Assembly (NCBI GenBank): GCA_041319085.1
Contig: CP101033.1
Location: 1,266,501 to 1,330,500 of the forward strand
Length of the DNA: 64,000 bases
Direction of reading: 5' to 3'
Source: Aeromonas veronii
GTDB lineage: Bacteria > Pseudomonadota > Gammaproteobacteria > Enterobacterales > Aeromonadaceae
Positions 27,905 to 36,713 of the stretch are shown one piece after another; positions within the stretch are counted from its first letter, which is position 1, and every line of letters begins with the position of its first letter. The notes below the pieces were generated by a model. That model was not told where the DNA came from, did no database searches, and was given only the letters and a program-made list of their open reading frames with translations. Both the position numbers and the translations under genes were made by a program.

Positions 27905-28933
27905 TCATGCCTCCTGATGGCCCGCATCCTGATGGCTCAAAGTAGCCAGCTGAGCGGCCAGATCCGCTGCCTTGCCGCTCGCCAGCACCGCCAGCACCTC
28001 GGCCGCCGCGCTCTTGAGATCGGTCGCCTTGCCCGCCATCAGCAGCAGCGGCGCCACATTGGCGGCGATGGCGGCGTTGTGAGCCGGAGTGCCACGCCCC
28101 TCCAGAATGGCGGCGGTGATGGCGCGGTTCTCTTCGGGCTCGCCACCCTGAATGGCGCTGACCGGATAGGTCTCCAGGCCAAAGTCAGCCGGGGTGAGCA
28201 GAAACTCGCGGATTTCGCCGTCACGGATCTGGGCCACCTGGGTCGGGCCGTGAATGGCAATTTCATCCAGCCCGGCGCCGTGCACCACCATACCGGTTTT
28301 CAGTCCCAGAGCCAGCAGGGTTTCGGCGATGGGGCGCACCAGCTCGGGGGCATAGACCCCCATCAGCTGATAGGTGGGGCGAGCGGGGTTGATAAGCGGC
28401 CCCAGCACGTTGAACAGGGTGCGGGTCTTGAGGGCCTGACGTACCGGCATGGCGTGGCGCACCCCGGCGTGATACTGGGGGGCGAACAGGAAGCAGATGC
28501 CGAGCTCATCCAGGCAGCGGCGCGCCTGCGCCGGGCTCATGTCGAGCTTGATGCCCATTTTGTCGAGCAGATCGCTCGAACCAGACTTGCTCGAGACCGA
28601 GCGGTTGCCGTGCTTGGCCACTTTCAGGCCGCAGGCGGCGGCGACCAGCGCCGAAGTGGTGGAGACGTTGATGGTGTTGAGGCCATCGCCACCGGTGCCG
28701 ACGATGTCGCAGAAGGCATAGTCCGGACGCGGGAAGTCGCGCGCTTCTGCCAAGAGGGCCTCGGCGGCGCCGGCGATCTCCTCCGGCGTCTCCCCCTTGA
28801 TCTTGAGGGCGGTGAGCAGGCTTGCCAGCACTATGGGGTCCACTTCGCCACGTACTACCTGGCCGAAGGCGTCGCGGGTACTTTCACGGCTCAGAGACTG
28901 ACCCTGATAGAGGGTGTTGAGATGATGATGCAT
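27905..28933 (-). CDS. trpD: Anthranilate phosphoribosyltransferase
   Basis: A 342-residue enzyme transferring phosphoribose from PRPP to anthranilate. Typical motifs: [17 protein letters not shown] (PRPP site), [35 protein letters not shown] and [12 protein letters not shown]. The start ATG at 28933 has a strong AAGGAG site; the GTG seven codons upstream would overlap trpG. Unlike in E. coli, trpG and trpD are separate genes here, ten bases apart. Confidence 0.96.
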   Translation of the reverse strand: MHHHLNTLYQGQSLSRESTRDAFGQVVRGEVDPIVLASLLTALKIKGETPEEIAGAAEALLAEARDFPRPDYAFCDIVGTGGDGLNTINVSTTSALVAAACGLKVAKHGNRSVSSKSGSSDLLDKMGIKLDMSPAQARRCLDELGICFLFAPQYHAGVRHAMPVRQALKTRTLFNVLGPLINPARPTYQLMGVYAPELVRPIAETLLALGLKTGMVVHGAGLDEIAIHGPTQVAQIRDGEIREFLLTPADFGLETYPVSAIQGGEPEENRAITAAILEGRGTPAHNAAIAANVAPLLLMAGKATDLKSAAAEVLAVLASGKAADLAAQLATLSHQDAGHQEA

Positions 28934-28943
28934 GTTGGTCTCC

Positions 28944-29561
28944 TTACCGCACACTGCTAACTGGACGGGTGATGTGGGCGAGCGCCTGGGTCAGCAGACG
29001 GGCCCCTTCCGAGGTCATGATGGATTCCGGGTGGAACTGGAAGCCCAGCACCCGCTCATCCTGCTGCTCGATGGCCATGGGCATGCCCTGATAGTGGGCA
29101 ATCACCGTCAGCTCTTCCGGTACATAGGTGGCGACTAGCGAGTGGTAGCGTGCCACCGGCAGCGGGCTCGGCAGACCGGCGAAGGCGCCGTGGCCGTTGT
29201 GCTCAATCAGCGAACGCTTGCCGTGGACGATTTCACCTGCCGCGCCAACGGTGCCGCCGTAGGCTTCGCACAGGGCCTGATGACCGAGGCAGATACCGAG
29301 GATGGGCACCTGACCACGGGCCAGTTTGATCAGATCAATCAGGCAACCCGCTTCGTGGGGGGCGCCCGGGCCCGGCGAGAGCACCAGCACGGCGTCCCCT
29401 TCGCAGGCGGCGATCTCGCTCATGATGCGGCTGGCCGGCAGGCTGTTGCGGTAGATCCGCACCGGATAACCGAGGGAGCGGAACTGATCTACCAGGTTGT
29501 AAGTGAAAGAGTCGAAGTTATCGAGCAGGAAGATATTAGTGGCTGTTGATCCGGTACTCAT
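28944..29561 (-). CDS. trpG: Anthranilate synthase component II (glutamine amidotransferase)
   Basis: A 205-residue class I amidotransferase that supplies ammonia to Trp[17 protein letters not shown] at the start, the catalytic cysteine in [17 protein letters not shown], and the His-Glu pair near [12 protein letters not shown] are all present. Its ATG overlaps the trpE stop (ATGA). Confidence 0.97.
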   Translation of the reverse strand: MSTGSTATNIFLLDNFDSFTYNLVDQFRSLGYPVRIYRNSLPASRIMSEIAACEGDAVLVLSPGPGAPHEAGCLIDLIKLARGQVPILGICLGHQALCEAYGGTVGAAGEIVHGKRSLIEHNGHGAFAGLPSPLPVARYHSLVATYVPEELTVIAHYQGMPMAIEQQDERVLGFQFHPESIMTSEGARLLTQALAHITRPVSSVR

Positions 29562-31210
29562 AGGCTCACGTCCTTATGTTGCTCCTGCTGGGCGCTCAGG
29601 GCTTGCAGAGAGGTGCCATGGCTGGCTGCAATGGCGGCCAGCACGGCCGCCGCCTTGGCGCGGGTCTCGTCCGCTTCGGCTTGCGGCTTGGAGTCATAGA
29701 CCACCCCGGCACCGGCCTGTACGTGGGCCACGCCATCTTTCACAAAGGCGGAGCGGATGACGATGCAGGTATCCATCTCGCCAGCGCCGTTGATGTAGCC
29801 GACGGCGCCGCCGTAGCTGCCACGGCGTTTGCCTTCCACCATGCGAATGAGCTCGCTGGCGCGGATCTTCGGCGCGCCGGTGAGGGTGCCCATGTTCATG
29901 CAGGCCTGATAGGCGTGCAGGGCGTCAAGGTCGGAGCGCAAGGTGCCGACCACCTTGGATACCAGGTGCATCACGTGGCTGTAGCGATCCACTTTCAGCA
30001 GCTCCTTGACGTAGCGGGTGCCGGGCTCCGAGATGCGGGCGATGTCGTTGCGGCCCAGATCCACCAGCATCAGGTGTTCGGCCACCTCTTTCTCATCCTG
30101 ACGCAATTCGAGCTCGATGCGGCCATCGAGATCCCGGTTGATGCTGCCATCGGGGTTGAAGCCGCGGCGGCGGGTGCCGGCGATGGGGTACATCTCCACG
30201 TCGCGGCTGGCGGCGCAGAATTTCACTGCGCTCTCGGGGGAGGCGCCAAACAGGGTGAAGCCCTCATCCTGCACGTAGAACATGTAGGGGCTGGGGTTGG
30301 TCTGCTTGAGGCGGCGATAGGCGGCCAAGGGGTTTGGGCAGGGCAGGGAGAAGCAGCGGGACGGCACCACCTGGAAGATGTCGCCACGGCGGATAAAGCC
30401 CTTGAGCTTCTCTACCTCGGCGCAGAACTGCTTGTCGCTCTTGTCCACGCTCATGCCGCCGGTCAGGGGCGGGGTGGCCGGGGCCTGCGCGGGGGCCTGC
30501 TGGCAGGCGAGCTTGAACTGGACGAGGCGCTCGCTCAGGCGGTGGTATCTGTCTTCCACCCGGCTCTCGTCGCTGTCTCCGCCAAAGATGCAGGCGAGCA
30601 GCGCAGTAGATCGCGCGATGTGATCGATGGTGATCAGGGTCTCGGCCACATAGAAGCAGTAGTCGGGGCAGTGGTTGCTCCCTTCCGGCACCTCGGGCAG
30701 ATCCTCGAAGGAGGCGATCAAGTCATAGGCGAAGCTGCCCGCCATAAAGAGAGCTTCGCTGTTCGCGCTAGCGTCAAGAGGGCCGAGCTGGCAATCGAGC
30801 TCCCGTTGCAGGGTGCGTAGCACGTCCAGCACGCTGCTCCCCTTGAGGCGGGAATCTTCGTCCAGCTCCCGATCGGAGGCTGGAAAGTCGAGCTGCAGCT
30901 CGCCATCTACCAATGAGCGGGCCACCACGGCAGGCAGGCGCTCGGTCAGCAGGCATTGCAACTGGGCGCCGTTGTCGTTGAGGCTGCGCACCCGCACGGT
31001 GCGGCCGCGGCACTCGATGCGCAGGCAGGCATCGACCAGCAGCAGGCTCTGTTTGCCCGCTTTGGAGTCGATTTCGACCGATTCCAGCAGCAGGTTGTTG
31101 GGGCGACCCTGGCAGAGCTCGCTGTAGAGCGCCAGCGGATCGGCCACATAGGGGGCGTTGAGTTTGAGGGTATCGAATTCACCCAGAGGAAGGCGATGTG
31201 TGGCTGTCAT
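29558..31210 (-). CDS. trpE: Anthranilate synthase component I
   Basis: A 550-residue chorismate-using enzyme that makes anthranilate with TrpG. The N-terminal feedback site LLLES is present, so inhibition by tryptophan is expected; the catalytic core includes [34 protein letters not shown] and [11 protein letters not shown]. The ATG at 31210 follows AAGGGAACG. First structural gene, 180 bases after the attenuator. Confidence 0.97.
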   Translation of the reverse strand: MTATHRLPLGEFDTLKLNAPYVADPLALYSELCQGRPNNLLLESVEIDSKAGKQSLLLVDACLRIECRGRTVRVRSLNDNGAQLQCLLTERLPAVVARSLVDGELQLDFPASDRELDEDSRLKGSSVLDVLRTLQRELDCQLGPLDASANSEALFMAGSFAYDLIASFEDLPEVPEGSNHCPDYCFYVAETLITIDHIARSTALLACIFGGDSDESRVEDRYHRLSERLVQFKLACQQAPAQAPATPPLTGGMSVDKSDKQFCAEVEKLKGFIRRGDIFQVVPSRCFSLPCPNPLAAYRRLKQTNPSPYMFYVQDEGFTLFGASPESAVKFCAASRDVEMYPIAGTRRRGFNPDGSINRDLDGRIELELRQDEKEVAEHLMLVDLGRNDIARISEPGTRYVKELLKVDRYSHVMHLVSKVVGTLRSDLDALHAYQACMNMGTLTGAPKIRASELIRMVEGKRRGSYGGAVGYINGAGEMDTCIVIRSAFVKDGVAHVQAGAGVVYDSKPQAEADETRAKAAAVLAAIAASHGTSLQALSAQQEQHKDVSL

Positions 31211-31392
31211 AATGCGTTCCCTTGCGTGTGATGCGGTTTACCGATGTTCATGCGTCTAATCCCTTTAAAGAAAGCCTTGAAAAATGCCATGGAAATTAGG
31301 TTGGTTTGGGCGATTTCATCAGGGTCGCCATCGCCAGGTCATTGCGCTTGTTTGAATTCTCGGTTTCATCACAGGTTCATTTGCCGGATAAT

Positions 31393-31420
31393 AAAAAAGC
31401 CCGCTGGGGTGAGCGGGCTT
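31393..31420 (-). terminator. trp operon attenuator
   Basis: On the minus strand AAGCCCGCT and AGCGGGCTT form a 9-bp stem (31397-31420) around a 6-base loop, followed by six Ts. It lies between trpL and trpE. The GCGGGC at 31474-31479, just after trpL, can pair with the GCCCGC arm as antiterminator, and the CACAC.CCC stretch at the end of trpL can pair with that region instead, which gives the classical 1:2, 2:3 and 3:4 choices. Confidence 0.93.
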
Positions 31421-31482
31421 TCTCTTTGGGTTCTTAATTCGCTGTCAGATTACAGGTACAGCAACGACCACACGCCCGCATG

Positions 31483-31530
31483 TCAGGGAGTGTGCCACCA
31501 CCAGATGGTCAGGATGGACGTCGTTTGCAT
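31483..31530 (-). CDS. trpL: trp operon leader peptide
   Basis: A 15-residue peptide, MQTTSILTIWWWHTP, with three Trp codons in a row placed just before the attenuator region. The ATG at 31530 follows AGGA. When charged tRNA-Trp is scarce, a ribosome stalled on these codons would expose the antiterminator. Three tandem Trp codons is one more than in E. coli. Confidence 0.95.
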   Translation of the reverse strand: MQTTSILTIWWWHTP

Positions 31531-31571
31531 GATAAAGTCCTGTAAAAAGAGGTTTGCAATGAATTGCCTAC

Positions 31572-31600
31572 AGAAAACGATAAAGCCGCGGCCAAGTCAA
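31572..31600 (-). promoter_or_regulatory. Possible trp promoter
   Basis: A TTGACT -35 box (31595-31600) is 17 bases from a weak TTTTCT -10 box (31572-31577), about 40 bases before trpL. No good TrpR operator was recognised around it, so both promoter and repression are uncertain. Confidence 0.35.
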
Positions 31601-31668
31601 GTCGCTTTTAGCCTTCTTTCACTGCGCTGCGACGAACAGTGACCTGACCACGAGAGCGGAATAACCTG

Positions 31669-32550
31669 ATGAGATTCGATCTTCACTGCCATACCACGGC
31701 CTCAGACGGAGTGCTGAGCCCCGCCGACCTGGTGCGCCGCGCCGCCGAAAAAGGGGTCGAAGTGTTAGCGGTTACTGACCACGATACCCAAGCCGCGCTT
31801 GATGAGGTGCGCTGCACCATCGAGGCCGAGCAACTGCCGCTGCGACTGGTGAGCGGGGTCGAGATCTCCACCGGCTGGGAGCATCACGAAATTCATATCG
31901 TGGCGCTGGGGGTGGATGAAAAAAATCCGCAGCTGACCGACTTTCTGGCCGGTCAGCTGGCTCGCCGTGAGGCGCGTGCGCTGGAAATCGGGCGTCGTCT
32001 GGAGAAGTGCCTCATTCCCGGCACCTATGAAGAGGCCAAACAGCTCGCCGGTGACGCCGCTGTGACCCGCGCCCACTTTGCCCGGGTGCTGGTGGCGCGC
32101 GGGGTGGCCGACAACATGCAGAAGGTATTCAAGAAGTACCTGAGCCGTGGCAATAAAGGCTATGCCCCGGCCGAGTGGCCCGAGATGAGCGAAGCAATCA
32201 CTGCCATTCACGCCGCTGGCGGGCTGGCGGTGCTGGCCCACCCCAGCCGTTACGATCTCACCGCCAAGTGGATCAAGCGGCTGCTGGTGGCCTTCAAGGC
32301 GGCCGGTGGCGATGCCATGGAGGTGTCATTGCCCCAGCAGAGCCCGCAGGAGCGGGCCAATCTGGGTCAGTGGGCCAAGGAGCACGACCTCTATATCTCG
32401 GTGGGATCGGATTTTCACTTCCCCTCCAACTGGACCGAGCTGGGCCGCCACCTCTGGTTGCCAAAAGAGGGCATGCCGGTCTGGCTGGCCTACCCCGGTC
32501 ACTTTGGGCTCACCACCGAGCAACATGCAGAGCTGCTGGCGAGTCGCTAA
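31669..32550 (+). CDS. rnm: PHP-domain 5'-3' exoribonuclease (RNase AM)
   Basis: A 293-residue phosphoesterase of the PHP family, known in E. coli as YciV/RNase AM, which matures the 5' ends of rRNAs and degrades short RNAs. Metal-site motifs: DLHCHTTASDG at residues 4-14, AVTDHDT, SGVEIS, HFARVLV and SDFHFP near the end. It begins the operon rnm-yciO-scpA-scpB-rluB, divergent from trp, as in many gammaproteobacteria. Its last 28 codons are duplicated just downstream (see repeat at 32461). Confidence 0.92.
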   Translation: MRFDLHCHTTASDGVLSPADLVRRAAEKGVEVLAVTDHDTQAALDEVRCTIEAEQLPLRLVSGVEISTGWEHHEIHIVALGVDEKNPQLTDFLAGQLARREARALEIGRRLEKCLIPGTYEEAKQLAGDAAVTRAHFARVLVARGVADNMQKVFKKYLSRGNKGYAPAEWPEMSEAITAIHAAGGLAVLAHPSRYDLTAKWIKRLLVAFKAAGGDAMEVSLPQQSPQERANLGQWAKEHDLYISVGSDFHFPSNWTELGRHLWLPKEGMPVWLAYPGHFGLTTEQHAELLASR

Positions 32551-32703
32551 CGGCGTCAGCGAAATCAGGGTGCAAACCGGGCAAGAGGGGATGGCCATCG
32601 TGTGGCTGGCCTATCCCGGTCACTTTGGGCTCACCACCGAGCAACATGCAGAGCTGCTGGCGAGCCGCTAATGGCACCAGCGAAGCGGCCACAAACAGGT
32701 TAA
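32461..32703 (+). repeat. Tandem duplication of the rnm 3' end
   Basis: The end of rnm (copy one, from about 32461) recurs 121 bases later (copy two, to about 32703). The best-kept part, 32482-32550 against 32603-32671, is nearly identical, including the stop codon; both encode WLAYPGHFGLTTEQHAELLASR. The bases after both stops are also related (GGC..CAGCGAA, then AAAC.GG). Copy two is in frame for the same peptide but has no start of its own. Confidence 0.9.
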
Positions 32704-32777
32704 GGTAGTGTCATGGGTTTTTGACCCGTGACCATACGAGCGGGCAGGGTTTGCTGCCCCCATTGCGAGAACAAGCT

Positions 32778-33398
32778 ATGAGTCAGCATTTTTACGTACA
32801 TCCGGAAAACCCCCAGGCCCGTCTGATCGGTCAGGCGGTACAGATCATCCAGAACGGCGGCGTGATCGTCTATCCAACCGACTCCGGTTATGCGCTGGGT
32901 TGCCAGATGGGTGACAAAGGGGCGCTGGAGCGCATCTGCCGCATTCGTCGCCTCGATGCCAACCACGACTTCACCCTGGTGTGCCGCGATCTCTCCGAGA
33001 TCGCTACTTACGCCAAGGTCGACAACAGCGCATTTCGCCTGATCAAGAACAACACCCCGGGTGCCTACACCTTCATCTTCAAGGCGACCAAAGAGGTGCC
33101 GCGCCGCCTGATGAACGAGAAGAAGAAGACCATCGGCATCCGTATCCCGGACAACAAGATCGCCCAGGCGCTCTTGGAAGCCCTCGGTGAGCCGCTGCTC
33201 TCCACCACATTGATCCTGCCGGACTCCGAGATGGCCGAGTTTGACCCGGAAGAGATCTTCGACAAGCTGGGCAAACAGATCGATCTGGTGGTCAACGGCG
33301 GTTATCTGGGCGAGCAGCCCACCACTGTGGTCGATTTCTCTGACGACGAGCCGGTATTGCGTCGTCGCGGTGCCGGGGATCCGACTCCGTTTGAGTGA
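32778..33398 (+). CDS. yciO: YciO/YrdC/Sua5-family protein
   Basis: A 206-residue protein with the YrdC fold, related to threonylcarbamoyl-AMP synthases: GGVIVYPTDSGYALGC is the nucleotide and bicarbonate pocket, followed by KNNTPGAYTFIFKAT and IGIRIPDN. YciO proteins are paralogues of TsaC with weak or different activity; the exact role is unsettled. The ATG at 32778 (MSQHFYVHPENPQ) was chosen; a reading 19 codons longer lies in the duplicated region. It overlaps the probable scpA start. Confidence 0.92.
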   Translation: MSQHFYVHPENPQARLIGQAVQIIQNGGVIVYPTDSGYALGCQMGDKGALERICRIRRLDANHDFTLVCRDLSEIATYAKVDNSAFRLIKNNTPGAYTFIFKATKEVPRRLMNEKKKTIGIRIPDNKIAQALLEALGEPLLSTTLILPDSEMAEFDPEEIFDKLGKQIDLVVNGGYLGEQPTTVVDFSDDEPVLRRRGAGDPTPFE

Positions 33399-34257
33399 TG
33401 TCGCTGAACCGGTGACAGTCCCTTCCGTCGAGACGGGTGCTGGCTCCACGCTACCCATCGCGAAAGTCCTGGGGCAGCCCTATCACGAGCTGCCCCAGGA
33501 CTTGTTCATCCCGCCCGATGCGCTGGAGGTGTTCCTCGATACCTTCGAGGGACCGCTGGATCTGCTGCTCTACCTCATCCGGCGCCAGCAGCTCGATATC
33601 CTCAACCTGCCGATCCTGCAGATCACCGCCCAGTACATGGAGTACGTGGAGCTGATGCAGGGGCTCAACCTTGAGCTGGCGGCGGAGTATCTGCTGATGG
33701 CGGCCTGGCTGGCCGAGATCAAATCCCGCCTGCTGCTGCCCAAGGCGCCGGAGCTGGAGGATGAAGAGGAGGGGGAAGACCCGCGGGTGACGCTTATTCG
33801 TCGCTTGCAGGAGTACGAGCGGTTCAAGGTGGGGGGCGAGCGCCTCAATGCCTTGCCACGAGTGGAGCGGGAGATTTATATCGCCACCGCCCTGCCCCCC
33901 GATTTTGGCGCCCTCAAGCCACTGGCGCCCGATGTTTCGCTGGTTGAGCTCGCCCTTTACATGCAAAGTGTGGTAAAACGCGCGACTCATTTCGAACATC
34001 ACCAGATCCGCCGCGAACAGATCCCGACCCGGGTGCGCATGGCGGAGATCCTCGCCATGCTCACGCTGGGGCAGACCCTGCGCCTTGAGCAGGTGCTGCG
34101 CGCCGAAGAGGGGCGCATGGGAGTACTGGTGACGTTTCTGGCCCTGCTGGAGCTGTGCAAGGAGCAACTGATCTGGATCTTGCAGGCAGAACCCTTGGGT
34201 CCAATCCATTTCGCATTGGCTGCAGAAGAGAATGAGAAACGTGAACAGACCCATTGA
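33391..34257 (+). CDS. scpA: Segregation and condensation protein A
   Basis: The kleisin subunit of a bacterial SMC complex, about 288 residues. EVFLDTFEGPLDLLLYLIRR is the ScpA hallmark, followed by YLLMAAWLAEIKSRLLLP, an acidic linker (EDEEEGED) and a C-terminal winged helix. The start is uncertain: no in-frame ATG is near; TTG at 33391 and GTG at 33412 are the candidates, both placing the start on the end of yciO. It is followed by scpB in the usual order. Confidence 0.9.
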   Translation: MSDVAEPVTVPSVETGAGSTLPIAKVLGQPYHELPQDLFIPPDALEVFLDTFEGPLDLLLYLIRRQQLDILNLPILQITAQYMEYVELMQGLNLELAAEYLLMAAWLAEIKSRLLLPKAPELEDEEEGEDPRVTLIRRLQEYERFKVGGERLNALPRVEREIYIATALPPDFGALKPLAPDVSLVELALYMQSVVKRATHFEHHQIRREQIPTRVRMAEILAMLTLGQTLRLEQVLRAEEGRMGVLVTFLALLELCKEQLIWILQAEPLGPIHFALAAEENEKREQTH

Positions 34258-34320
34258 GCGTGCATCCCGTCTGTTGCGTTGCAGCCAGAACCCTTGGGTC
34301 ACAGTGCATTTCGCATTGGC
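34186..34320 (+). repeat. Direct repeat of the scpA 3' end
   Basis: CAGAACCCTTGGGTC (34187-34201) and CATTTCGCATTGGC (34207-34220) inside the last codons of scpA recur at 34286-34300 and 34307-34320 in the short gap before scpB. The spacing is 99 and then 100 bases, so the second copy has gained one base and is out of frame for the ScpA peptide. Confidence 0.85.
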
Positions 34321-34343
34321 CGAGCAGAGCGAGGAGGGCAACC

Positions 34344-34916
34344 GTGGCGCTGCCCACTGAACGACTCAAGACCCTGATCGAAGCTGCGTTGTTCGTGGCC
34401 GGTCGTCCGCTCAATGTCAGTGAGCTGAAAAGCAGCGTGCTGGCCGATTATCCGGTGACCAGTCGCTATGTTCAGCTGCTGTTGGCCGAGATCAGGCAAG
34501 ATTACAACTCGCGAGGGGTCGAGCTCAAAGAGGTCGCCTCCGGCTGGCGCTTTCAGGCGCGTCAGGAGTATGCCGAAGAGCTTTCAAGGCTCTGGAGCGA
34601 GCGGGCGCCGCGCTATTCGCGCGCCGTGATGGAGACGCTGACGTTGATCGCCTATCGCCAACCCATCACCCGGGCCGAGATCGAAGCGATCCGCGGGGTG
34701 GCGGTGTCGAGCCAGATAGTGAATACCCTGAAAGAGCGTGGCTGGGTGCGCAGCATTGGCCACAAAGAGGTGGCCGGTCGCCCCGAGCTGCTCGCCACCA
34801 CCAGAGAGTTTCTGGATTACTTTAATCTGCAGAGTCTGGAGCAGCTCCCCGAGCTGGATCCTGAGCTGCAACCCCTGTTGCCCTCGGCGGTGGACGGGGA
34901 GAGCGATGCCCGGTGA
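34344..34916 (+). CDS. scpB: Segregation and condensation protein B
   Basis: A 190-residue protein of two winged-helix domains that dimerises and binds ScpA. RLKTLIEAALFVAGRPLNVSEL, LTLIAYRQPITRAEIEAIRGV and the end GWVRSIGHKEVAGRPELLATT are typical. The GTG at 34344 follows a strong GAGGAGGG site; the frame is open further upstream but runs through the scpA repeat. Confidence 0.94.
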   Translation: MALPTERLKTLIEAALFVAGRPLNVSELKSSVLADYPVTSRYVQLLLAEIRQDYNSRGVELKEVASGWRFQARQEYAEELSRLWSERAPRYSRAVMETLTLIAYRQPITRAEIEAIRGVAVSSQIVNTLKERGWVRSIGHKEVAGRPELLATTREFLDYFNLQSLEQLPELDPELQPLLPSAVDGESDAR

Positions 34917-35050
34917 ATGGCGCCCAAGCGTGCCGATTTCACCGAGATATACATTTTTCAACTGTGGCGAGCGCTTCAACCGGCGTTTGTTACAGTTAAC
35001 CCCGTTGCCCCTCTGACGAGTGGGCAGCGATCAACAATCAGGTAACCCCG

Positions 35051-35974
35051 ATGAGTGAAAAACTGCAAAAAGTGTTGGCCCGCGCGGGTCACGGCTCCCG
35101 TCGTGAGATGGAGGCCCTGATCACCGCAGGTCGGGTCAGTGTGGATGGCAAGGTCGCCACACTGGGGGATCGCGTCGAAGTGAACGCCGTGATCCGGGTG
35201 GATGGTCACCAGGTCAAGACCCGCGGGGCAGAGGAAGTGATCTGCCGCGTACTGGCTTACCATAAGCCGGAAGGGGAGATGTGTACCCGTCACGATCCGG
35301 AAGGACGTCCCACCGTGTTTGATCGTCTGCCCAAGATGGAAGGTGCCCGCTGGATTGCGGTCGGCCGCCTCGACGTCAACACCTCCGGTCTGTTGCTGTT
35401 CACCACCGACGGTGAACTGGCCAACCGTCTGATGCACCCGAGCCACGAAGTGGAGCGGGAATACGCGGTACGTGTCTTTGGCGAGATCACCGAAGCCATG
35501 CTGCAGCGTCTGCGCAAGGGCGTGCAGCTGGAAGATGGCACCGCCAAGTTCAACAAGATCAAACCGGCTGGCGGTGAGGGTCTGAACCAGTGGTTCAACG
35601 TCACCCTGACCGAAGGTCGCAACCGTGAAGTGCGCCGCCTGTGGGAATCCCAGGAAGTGCAGGTGAGCCGCCTGATGCGGATCCGCTACGGCGACGTCAA
35701 GCTGGACCGCGGTATCCCGCGCGGCGGCTGGCAAGAGCTGAAACTGCCGGAAGTGAACTACCTGCGCGGTCTGGTCAACCTGCCGCCGGAGACCGAATCC
35801 AAGGTCGATCTGCAGCAGGATGGCAAAACCAGCCGTCACAAGCAGGCCGCCCAGATCCGTCGCGCCGTGCAGCGTCACAAAGAGATGCAGGGCAAAGAGC
35901 CGCGCGCTCGCGCCACCACCGCCCGTCGCAAGCCGCAAGCCTCTACCCGCAACTCAGGTACCGGCAGCAAGTAA
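35051..35974 (+). CDS. rluB: 23S rRNA pseudouridine(2605) synthase
   Basis: A 307-residue pseudouridine synthase with an N-terminal S4 RNA-binding domain ([20 protein letters not shown]) and the catalytic block [17 protein letters not shown] with its Asp. The C-terminal 60 residues are a Lys/Arg/Gln-rich tail, common in this family and probably RNA-binding. Last gene of the rnm-yciO-scpAB operon, closed by a terminator at 36033. Confidence 0.96.
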   Translation: MSEKLQKVLARAGHGSRREMEALITAGRVSVDGKVATLGDRVEVNAVIRVDGHQVKTRGAEEVICRVLAYHKPEGEMCTRHDPEGRPTVFDRLPKMEGARWIAVGRLDVNTSGLLLFTTDGELANRLMHPSHEVEREYAVRVFGEITEAMLQRLRKGVQLEDGTAKFNKIKPAGGEGLNQWFNVTLTEGRNREVRRLWESQEVQVSRLMRIRYGDVKLDRGIPRGGWQELKLPEVNYLRGLVNLPPETESKVDLQQDGKTSRHKQAAQIRRAVQRHKEMQGKEPRARATTARRKPQASTRNSGTGSK

Positions 35975-36032
35975 GTGACAATGCGTTGCGAACTGCGTGC
36001 TGTCAAAGAGCGCGCAGTCGGCCAATAGAAAG

Positions 36033-36061
36033 GCCCGCACCAGATGGTGCGGGCTTTTTTT
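36033..36061 (+). terminator. Terminator of the rluB operon
   Basis: GCCCGCACC and GGTGCGGGC form a 9-bp stem with loop AGAT, followed by seven Ts. Confidence 0.95.
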
Positions 36062-36198
36062 GTATCAAATGATCTTCATCGCTTGAAAAAGGGGAGACTG
36101 GCAAGACGTTGAGTGGCATTTCCGTCGGCTGCTTGCCCGCAGACTCGCCGCTGTGGTTGCTCTGCTCCGGTGAGCTTGTTAGCAGACGCCCCGTAAAC

Positions 36199-36218
36199 CC
36201 TCGCCCAATCGAGCGGGG
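36199..36218. repeat. Left-end hairpin of the IS605 element
   Basis: CCTCGC and GCGGGG (one T-G pair) around an 8-base loop, just beyond the tnpA stop. Confidence 0.7.
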
Positions 36219-36230
36219 ATATAAGGGGAG

Positions 36231-36656
36231 CTAATCTGGCGAGTTCTGCGAGGCTACATACGCCTTGAGTGTTTCGATAGTGGCCCCGCCAGCACTACAA
36301 GCAAAATAAGAGCGTGACCACAGCACCCCGCTATTACTCTGCTTTTGCAGGTGTGTATTCAAGATGCGAACGTGGCGACTGCTGATCGACTTCAAATTGT
36401 TGACCAGTACGCTTATTGCCAGCTTTGGCGGATAGGCAACCAGAAGGTGAACGTGATCAGCTTCGCCATCCATCTCCAAAACATCGATCTCCAGCTTCTC
36501 TGCTGCGGATAAAAATGCGCTGCGCATCTGCTCGATCATGGTGCCATCAAGCAGTTTGCGGCGGTACTTCGTGGTGAAGATTAAATGCACAACTAGCTTG
36601 CTGACGGAATGGCGGCGGCGTAAATACCCCTCAAAAGATTCATTGTGTACACTCAC
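36231..36656 (-). CDS. tnpA: IS200/IS605 family transposase TnpA (Y1, HUH type)
   Basis: A 141-residue single-strand transposase. The HUH motif is DHVHLLV, the catalytic tyrosine is in LKAYVASQ near the C terminus, and HSVSKLVVHLIFTTKYRRKLL is the family N-terminal stretch (key words HLIFTTKYR). The GTG at 36656 with GGGG eight bases before it was preferred over the TTG at 36674. All catalytic residues are present, so it may be active. Confidence 0.92.
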   Translation of the reverse strand: MSVHNESFEGYLRRRHSVSKLVVHLIFTTKYRRKLLDGTMIEQMRSAFLSAAEKLEIDVLEMDGEADHVHLLVAYPPKLAISVLVNNLKSISSRHVRILNTHLQKQSNSGVLWSRSYFACSAGGATIETLKAYVASQNSPD

Positions 36657-36713
36657 TTGAAATACCCCAAACAAAGCCTTATTGTGAGCTTACTTTATAT
36701 CAGAGCGCCCAAT

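Noticed and set aside
31244-31642. Plus-strand open frame of 132 codons
   Set aside because: It overlaps the trp leader and attenuator on the other strand and has no coding character.
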